Below, in pieces: positions 3,837-6,952 of a stretch of 6,952 nt of DNA. The position numbers were made by a program, and so were the translations under genes. Source of the stretch: Parcubacteria group bacterium GW2011_GWA2_47_8b (GTDB lineage: Bacteria > Patescibacteriota > Minisyncoccia > UBA6257 > WO2-44-18). Every line of letters begins with the position of its first letter. Within the stretch, counting starts at the first letter, position 1. The notes under the pieces were generated by a model. The model was not told the DNA's origin. It ran no database searches and saw only the letters and a program-made list of their open reading frames with translations. The DNA is taken from NCBI GenBank assembly GCA_001003205.1, contig LCOU01000044.1, forward strand, positions 1 through 6,952, read 5' to 3'.

Positions 3837-5129
3837 TCAAAACATCGCCGGTTTTAATCTCGTCCTTGGCGTCAAACAACAAACTCCTTCGGTTACTTTG
3901 CCGCCGATAATTTGCTGTGTGCCTTTTTTACTGAAGACTGCGAGTATTTCCAACTTTCCCTTGATGATTTTTTTGTGCAAAGACTCCAGCGTTTCCTCTA
4001 TCGCCTTAAGAAGTTCATATACGATTTTCGACTGAACCAAACGCACGCCATGCGCGCGAGCCAGTGTTTCGGCGGCTTTGCTGGCGGAAGTTTTGAAACC
4101 GATGATTGTTGCCTTGGTGGAAATGGCAAGCTTTACATCACCGTCACCGATGTTGCCGACGGCTTCCTCCGCGATTTCTATATTTTGGGATTCTTTATGC
4201 GGCAGGTTTTTAATAATTTCAGAGAGCGCTTCCAAAGAGCCAGAGGTATCGGCTTTCAAAATCAGTCTGATGGTTTCCTGGCCTTCTGGCGCCGCAGTTT
4301 TAGGCCCTTTGATTTTGGTAGGACTCGCCTTTGTGGAAATGTCTGGTTCAAGTTTCGGTCCGGCAATAAAATCCTCGCCAACTTTAGGGATGGTTTCAAA
4401 TCCCAGGATACGAACCGGACTGGAAGCCGTTGCCTCCATAATGGTTTTACCCAGGAAATTTTCCAAAATTTTTATTTTGCCGAAGGCCTCATTGGTCCTG
4501 ATGGAATCTCCGCGTCGGATGGTTCCGTCAGTAACAATGACCGTTGCCAGCGGCCCGCGCCGGCTGTCCAGCGTGGCTTCCAGCACGAAGCCCTTGCCGA
4601 GATGGCTTGGGTCGTAATCAAGATGCTCCATATCGGCGGCCAACAAAATGAGGTCCAGTAAATCATTCATCCCCTCGCCGGTTTTTGCCGAAACCGGCTG
4701 ATTACTAATATCGCCGCCGTATCCTTCCAGTAGGACGCCTGCCTGCATCAGTTCGTTTTTCACTTTTGAGGTGTCGGGGACTTTATCAATTTTGTTGATG
4801 GCAACTACGAACGGCGTTTCCGACTCTTTAATTATTTTGATTGCTTCTTTGGTCTGGGGCTGGACGCCGTCGTCGGCGGCCACCACTAAAACGGCTATGT
4901 CGGCAATTTTGGCGCCTCGCGCTTTCATTTTTGAAAAGGCTTCGTGGCCTGGGGTATCAATGAAAGTAATTTTTCTTCCTTCGTGCTCAATTTCGTAAGC
5001 GCCGACGGATTGGGTGATGCCGCCGGCTTCTTTGGCGGCGACGTTAGTTTTTCTGATGTAATCAAGAAGCGTGGTTTTGCCGTGATCCACGGAGCCAATT
5101 ATTACGATGATAGGAGGACGTTTTGCCAT
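3837..5129 (-). CDS. infB: translation initiation factor IF-2, 3' end deleted and frameshifted
   Basis: GTPase that delivers initiator tRNA to the ribosome and promotes subunit joining. The long N-terminal region of E. coli IF-2 is absent: the G domain begins at residue 4, as in other compact CPR forms. G motifs are GSVDHGKT (12-19; S13 where H is usual), DTPGH (58-62), NKID (112-115) and SAK (147-149); the beta-barrel domain II (about 178-260) and domain III (about 285-365) follow. Domain IV starts normally but, after GGKVTEGV (residue 416), runs into CCLTPRTRLKPAMF and TGA. In the -1 frame the same DNA reads LLFDAKDEIKTGDVLILRQ, the expected IF-2 end, stopping at 3823-3825 and overlapping rbfA by ATGA. 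Compared with E. coli IF-2, about 41 residues holding the fMet-tRNA-binding part (the RFKDDVNEVRNGMECG equivalent) are missing. Identity is certain; the broken end is either a true lesion or an assembly error. Confidence 0.95.
   Translation of the reverse strand: MAKRPPIIVIIGSVDHGKTTLLDYIRKTNVAAKEAGGITQSVGAYEIEHEGRKITFIDTPGHEAFSKMKARGAKIADIAVLVVAADDGVQPQTKEAIKIIKESETPFVVAINKIDKVPDTSKVKNELMQAGVLLEGYGGDISNQPVSAKTGEGMNDLLDLILLAADMEHLDYDPSHLGKGFVLEATLDSRRGPLATVIVTDGTIRRGDSIRTNEAFGKIKILENFLGKTIMEATASSPVRILGFETIPKVGEDFIAGPKLEPDISTKASPTKIKGPKTAAPEGQETIRLILKADTSGSLEALSEIIKNLPHKESQNIEIAEEAVGNIGDGDVKLAISTKATIIGFKTSASKAAETLARAHGVRLVQSKIVYELLKAIEETLESLHKKIIKGKLEILAVFSKKGTQQIIGGKVTEGVCCLTPRTRLKPAMF
3871..3887 (-). 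other. frameshift / deletion junction in infB
   Basis: On the minus strand the codons run GAA-GGA-GTT and then TGT-TGT-TTG in the current frame, but TTG-TTG-TTT-GAC-GCC-AAG in the -1 frame, which restores the family C-terminus. No X-XXY-YYZ slippery heptamer is present, so programmed frameshifting is not supported. The missing residues on top of the frame change point to a deletion of about 120-125 nt whose length is not a multiple of three. Confidence 0.7.
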
Positions 5130-5144
5130 GTTTTATTGTTTGAA

Positions 5145-5173
5145 AGTATAACGCAAAAAATGTCAAAGCTCAA
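5145..5173 (-). promoter_or_regulatory. infB-rbfA promoter
   Basis: Read on the minus strand: -35 TTGAGC (5173-5168) and -10 TATACT (5150-5145, 5 of 6) with a 17-nt spacer. Initiation near 5138 leaves a leader of about nine bases, with no Shine-Dalgarno before the ATG at 5129. Other TTGACA-like boxes nearby are wrongly spaced (10 and 24 nt). Confidence 0.55.
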
Positions 5174-5340
5174 ATGTCAAATTGAGACCAGATCAATTTT
5201 CAATTTACAATTTTTAATTTTAAATGAATGATTTAATGATTAATTTTAAAATTTTGACATTTCTAAATTGAATTAAAATTTAAAATTAGAAATTTAAAAT
5301 TCTTTTAACATTGTTTTGACATTTGAATTTTGGCATTTGG
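5160..5340. repeat. AT-rich intergenic repeat region
   Basis: About 180 nt, overwhelmingly A and T, between the divergent infB and xer genes. TGTCAAA occurs at 5161-5167 and 5175-5181, and its reverse complement TTTGACA at 5253-5259 and 5315-5321. ATTTCTAA (5259-5266) / TTAGAAAT (5286-5293) form an inverted repeat, and AATTTTAA/TTAAAATT-type words recur throughout. No gene is seen. Its outer edges carry the two divergent promoters. Confidence 0.55.
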
Positions 5341-5349
5341 ACTTATAAT
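5323..5349 (+). promoter_or_regulatory. xer promoter, perfect -10, leaderless start
   Basis: TATAAT at 5344-5349 is a perfect -10 box. The nearest -35 candidate is TTGAAT (5323-5328) at a short 15-nt spacing; a perfect TTGACA (5316-5321) is too far away at 22 nt. Initiation seven bases after the -10 box falls on ATG 5356, the natural start of the recombinase, so the mRNA is probably leaderless. Confidence 0.6.
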
Positions 5350-5355
5350 GAAGGT

Positions 5356-6243
5356 ATGCCCGACATCAGCCAGCTTCTCAAAGACTATCTTGATTATTTG
5401 GAGATAGAGAAAAACCGCTCGCCGCGGACGCGCGAGAATTACGAACGATATCTGAAAACATTTTTTGCCAGCGAGAAAATCCGCGGCCTGTCCGACCTGA
5501 CGTTGGAAAGCGTGAAAAACTTCCGTTTGTTTCTGGCGCGGCAGAAGCACATCAAAAAAATATCGCAAACGTATTACATTATAGCCCTGCGCAATTTTTT
5601 ACGATTTTTGTCCAAAAAGGACTACGACACGGTGGCTCCGGACAAAATTGAATTGCCTAAAATTCCCCAGCGCCAGATTGAAATGATTGAATTTCCCGAC
5701 CTGGAAAGATTGCTGGCCGCGCCCAAGAGCGATAGTCTGCGCGGTTTGCGCGACAAGGCAATTCTGGAAATGCTTTTTTCCACCGGATTGCGGCTTTCCG
5801 AGCTTTGCGGGCTGGATCGCTATTTGGACTTTAATCGCGGGGAAATTACGGTGCGCGGCAAGGGTGAAAAGTTGCGCTTGGTTTTTGTTTCGGACACAGC
5901 CAAGGCCGCCATCAAGGCCTACCTGGCCAAGCGCGGCGATACTTTAAACGACTTATTTGTCAGTTTGAATAAAAAAGGCGAGGTGATAGGCCGCATTACA
6001 CCGAGAGCCGTACAGCGATTGGTGAATTTCTACGCGAGAAAAGCGGGGATTACCCGGCGCCTGACGCCGCACGGCTTGCGCCATCTTTTTGCCACGGACC
6101 TGCTAATGAACGGAGCCGATCTCCGTTCCGTCCAGGAGTTGCTGGGCCACGCCAATGTTTCAACAACGCAAATTTACACTCACATCACCGACAAGCATCT
6201 TAAGGAAATCCACCAGGCCTTCCACGGCCGCCACAGAAAATAA
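5356..6243 (+). CDS. xerC: Xer-type tyrosine recombinase
   Basis: Site-specific recombinase of the XerC/XerD/integrase family, 295 residues from ATG 5356, the normal Xer length. The N-terminal SAM-like DNA-binding domain (about 1-95) has the family pattern LLKDYLDYLEIEKNRSPRT. The catalytic domain (about 110-295) carries the full set: R146 (STGLRLSEL), K172 (GKGEKLR), H239 and R242 (TPHGLRHLFAT), H265 (LLGHANVSTTQ) and the nucleophile Y274 (QIYTH). These spacings match E. coli XerD closely, and there is no phage-integrase extension, so chromosome-dimer resolution is the most likely job; a solitary Xer often serves both XerC and XerD roles in small genomes. An earlier in-frame TTG (5323) would add 11 residues containing the promoter and is rejected. 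It stands alone in its operon, convergent with gpmI. C versus D naming is uncertain. Confidence 0.92.
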   Translation: MPDISQLLKDYLDYLEIEKNRSPRTRENYERYLKTFFASEKIRGLSDLTLESVKNFRLFLARQKHIKKISQTYYIIALRNFLRFLSKKDYDTVAPDKIELPKIPQRQIEMIEFPDLERLLAAPKSDSLRGLRDKAILEMLFSTGLRLSELCGLDRYLDFNRGEITVRGKGEKLRLVFVSDTAKAAIKAYLAKRGDTLNDLFVSLNKKGEVIGRITPRAVQRLVNFYARKAGITRRLTPHGLRHLFATDLLMNGADLRSVQELLGHANVSTTQIYTHITDKHLKEIHQAFHGRHRK

Positions 6244-6272
6244 AACCCCATCTGCAATAACGTTCTCCCGCG

Positions 6273-6322
6273 CCGCTCCTTTTCCCAGTGCTATCATATA
6301 TGATAGCACTGGGAGGCAGCGG
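6273..6322. repeat. perfect 32-bp palindrome inside a longer imperfect inverted repeat
   Basis: TCCCAGTGCTATCATA (6283-6298) is followed immediately by its exact reverse complement (6299-6314), with no spacer. Farther out, CCGCT (6273-6277) matches AGCGG (6318-6322). It lies between the convergent xer and gpmI ends. No T tract follows on either strand, so it is not a standard terminator; it could be a cruciform, an operator or a factor-dependent stop. It does not resemble known dif arms. Confidence 0.65.
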
Positions 6323-6354
6323 AATTAGCCCCCTTCGTAAAGTCTCCCCAAGCC

Positions 6355-6409
6355 CCCTCCCCCAAGAATGTCTTTGAGGGGTTCCCGAGAAGATATTGTT
6401 GGGGGAGGG
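6355..6409. repeat. large stable hairpin at the gpmI 3' end
   Basis: CCCTCCCCCAA (6355-6365) pairs exactly with TTGGGGGAGGG (6399-6409). After a G-G mismatch, AATGTCTT (6367-6374) pairs with AAGATATT (6390-6397) through one wobble, leaving a 15-nt loop. The arms are strongly C-rich / G-rich. With no T run it may be a REP-like element or an mRNA 3'-end stabiliser for gpmI, xer or both. Confidence 0.6.
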
Positions 6410-6424
6410 TGGAATCCTTAATCC

Positions 6425-6952
6425 TCAAACCACCAAGCGGGAAATTGAGTGGAGAACGCTTTTTCCGGTCATTGAGGCCGGGTCGGTGGAATGTTCCGTA
6501 TCTATTTTCCCCGTCTGGAGGTTTATCATTTCTTCGCAGTTGCCGTGGTCGGCCGTGATTACCAAAACCCCGTCTTGTTTCAAAATGGCATCAGAAATTT
6601 TGCCCAGGCAGTTATCCACCACCTCCACGGCCTTCGTGGCCGCCTTAAGGTTGCCGGTATGGCCGACCATGTCGCCATTCGCAAAATTCAAAACAATGAA
6701 ATCGTACTTACGGCTTTCAATCGCTTCCAGCACCTTTTCGGTTATTTGATACGCGGCCATTTCTGGCATTTTTTCATAGCCTTCGGTGGCCGGAGAAGGG
6801 ACGACTGCCCGGCTTTCCCCGGGGAACGGCGCTTCCCGCCCGCCATTTAGAAAGTAGGTGGTGTGGGCGTATTTTTCGCTCTCCGCGATGTGGAATTGTT
6901 TCAGGCCGGCGTCGGAAACCACTTTTGCGAGCGGGTCAACGATGTATTGCGG
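6425..6952 (-). CDS. gpmI: 2,3-bisphosphoglycerate-independent phosphoglycerate mutase (5' partial, 3' region deleted)
   Basis: Glycolytic enzyme interconverting 3- and 2-phosphoglycerate using two Mn ions. The frame is open to the right edge, so the N-terminal phosphatase part and the catalytic serine are outside. Seen: AGLKQFHIAESEKYAHTTYFLNGG, then REAPFPGESR and VPSP, NFANGDMVGHTGN (D and H ligands), ADHGNCEEM (D and H ligands) and TEHSTDP (last metal His). Directly after HSTDP comes ASMTGKSVL, the conserved C-terminal motif; the usual stretch between them (VPF strand, GGKLSDIAPT helix, about 40 residues) is missing, although the frame is kept (junction about 6476-6484). This segment belongs to the phosphatase-domain core, so activity is doubtful unless the join is an assembly error. 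The stop TGA is at 6425-6427, followed by two large hairpins. Identity is firm. Confidence 0.93.
   Translation of the reverse strand, partial: PQYIVDPLAKVVSDAGLKQFHIAESEKYAHTTYFLNGGREAPFPGESRAVVPSPATEGYEKMPEMAAYQITEKVLEAIESRKYDFIVLNFANGDMVGHTGNLKAATKAVEVVDNCLGKISDAILKQDGVLVITADHGNCEEMINLQTGKIDTEHSTDPASMTGKSVLHSISRLVV

Noticed and set aside
3871..3887. Programmed -1 frameshift in infB
   Set aside because: There is no slippery heptamer, and restoring the frame still leaves about 41 residues missing, so a deletion explains the site better.
3912..4661. 249-residue open frame on the plus strand
   Set aside because: It lies fully antisense to the IF-2 GTPase and domain II-III coding region; its protein has no family features and is explained as a shadow of infB.
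6283..6314. dif site for the adjacent Xer recombinase
   Set aside because: dif sites have two different 11-bp arms around a 6-bp spacer; this is a spacer-free perfect palindrome with no TTATGTTAAAT-like arm.
1..6952. CRISPR array, insertion sequence or toxin-antitoxin pair
   Set aside because: No regularly spaced repeats, transposase frames or paired small genes of known type were seen on either strand.

Overview
The window looks like chromosomal DNA of a Candidate Phyla Radiation bacterium (Patescibacteria, probably the Parcubacteria side). The clues are an IF-2 with almost nothing before its GTPase domain, a secreted-thiol gene set built on VKOR rather than DsbB, weak or absent Shine-Dalgarno sequences with at least two probably leaderless genes, tRNAs with and without an encoded CCA, and intergenic regions full of hairpins and AT-rich repeats. 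UGA is used as a normal stop. The lineage is an inference from gene content, not a database match.

Layout, left to right. (1) 2-1726, plus strand: a compact operon for disulfide and thiol chemistry outside the membrane: a DsbA-like thioredoxin-fold protein (5' end outside the window), a VKOR-family quinone-linked oxidase overlapping it by 4 nt, and a membrane-anchored rhodanese. (2) 1727-2065: a gene-free stretch of hairpins, including one with a G6-TGT-G6 loop, that looks like an inserted intergenic repeat. (3) 2066-2677, plus: a 3D-domain (cell-wall hydrolase-like) protein with no visible signal peptide, then a 53-residue, one-helix, cysteine-rich membrane microprotein ending in a terminator hairpin. 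(4) 2739-3440, plus: tRNA-Cys(GCA), a phage-like HNH endonuclease gene, and tRNA-Leu(UAA). The HNH gene runs 36 nt into the tRNA, and its TAA stop is the tRNA anticodon. (5) 3446-5173, minus: infB-rbfA, convergent with the tRNA block across a bidirectional terminator. (6) 5160-5340: an AT-rich repeat region. (7) 5356-6243, plus: a complete Xer tyrosine recombinase, probably leaderless. (8) 6244-6424: two strong hairpins, one a perfect 32-bp palindrome. (9) 6425-6952, minus: the 3' part of gpmI (phosphoglycerate mutase).

The most unusual points are two lesions in housekeeping genes and the HNH/tRNA overlap. infB seems to have lost about 40 codons of its last, initiator-tRNA-binding domain and is also out of frame there; the correct tail can be read in the -1 frame, ending in an ATGA overlap with rbfA. 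gpmI seems to have an in-frame loss of about 40 codons between its last metal ligand and its conserved C-terminal motif. These are either real lesions or assembly errors, and read mapping would settle it. The HNH/tRNA-Leu overlap means that one RNA cannot both yield the mature tRNA and carry the endonuclease stop codon.
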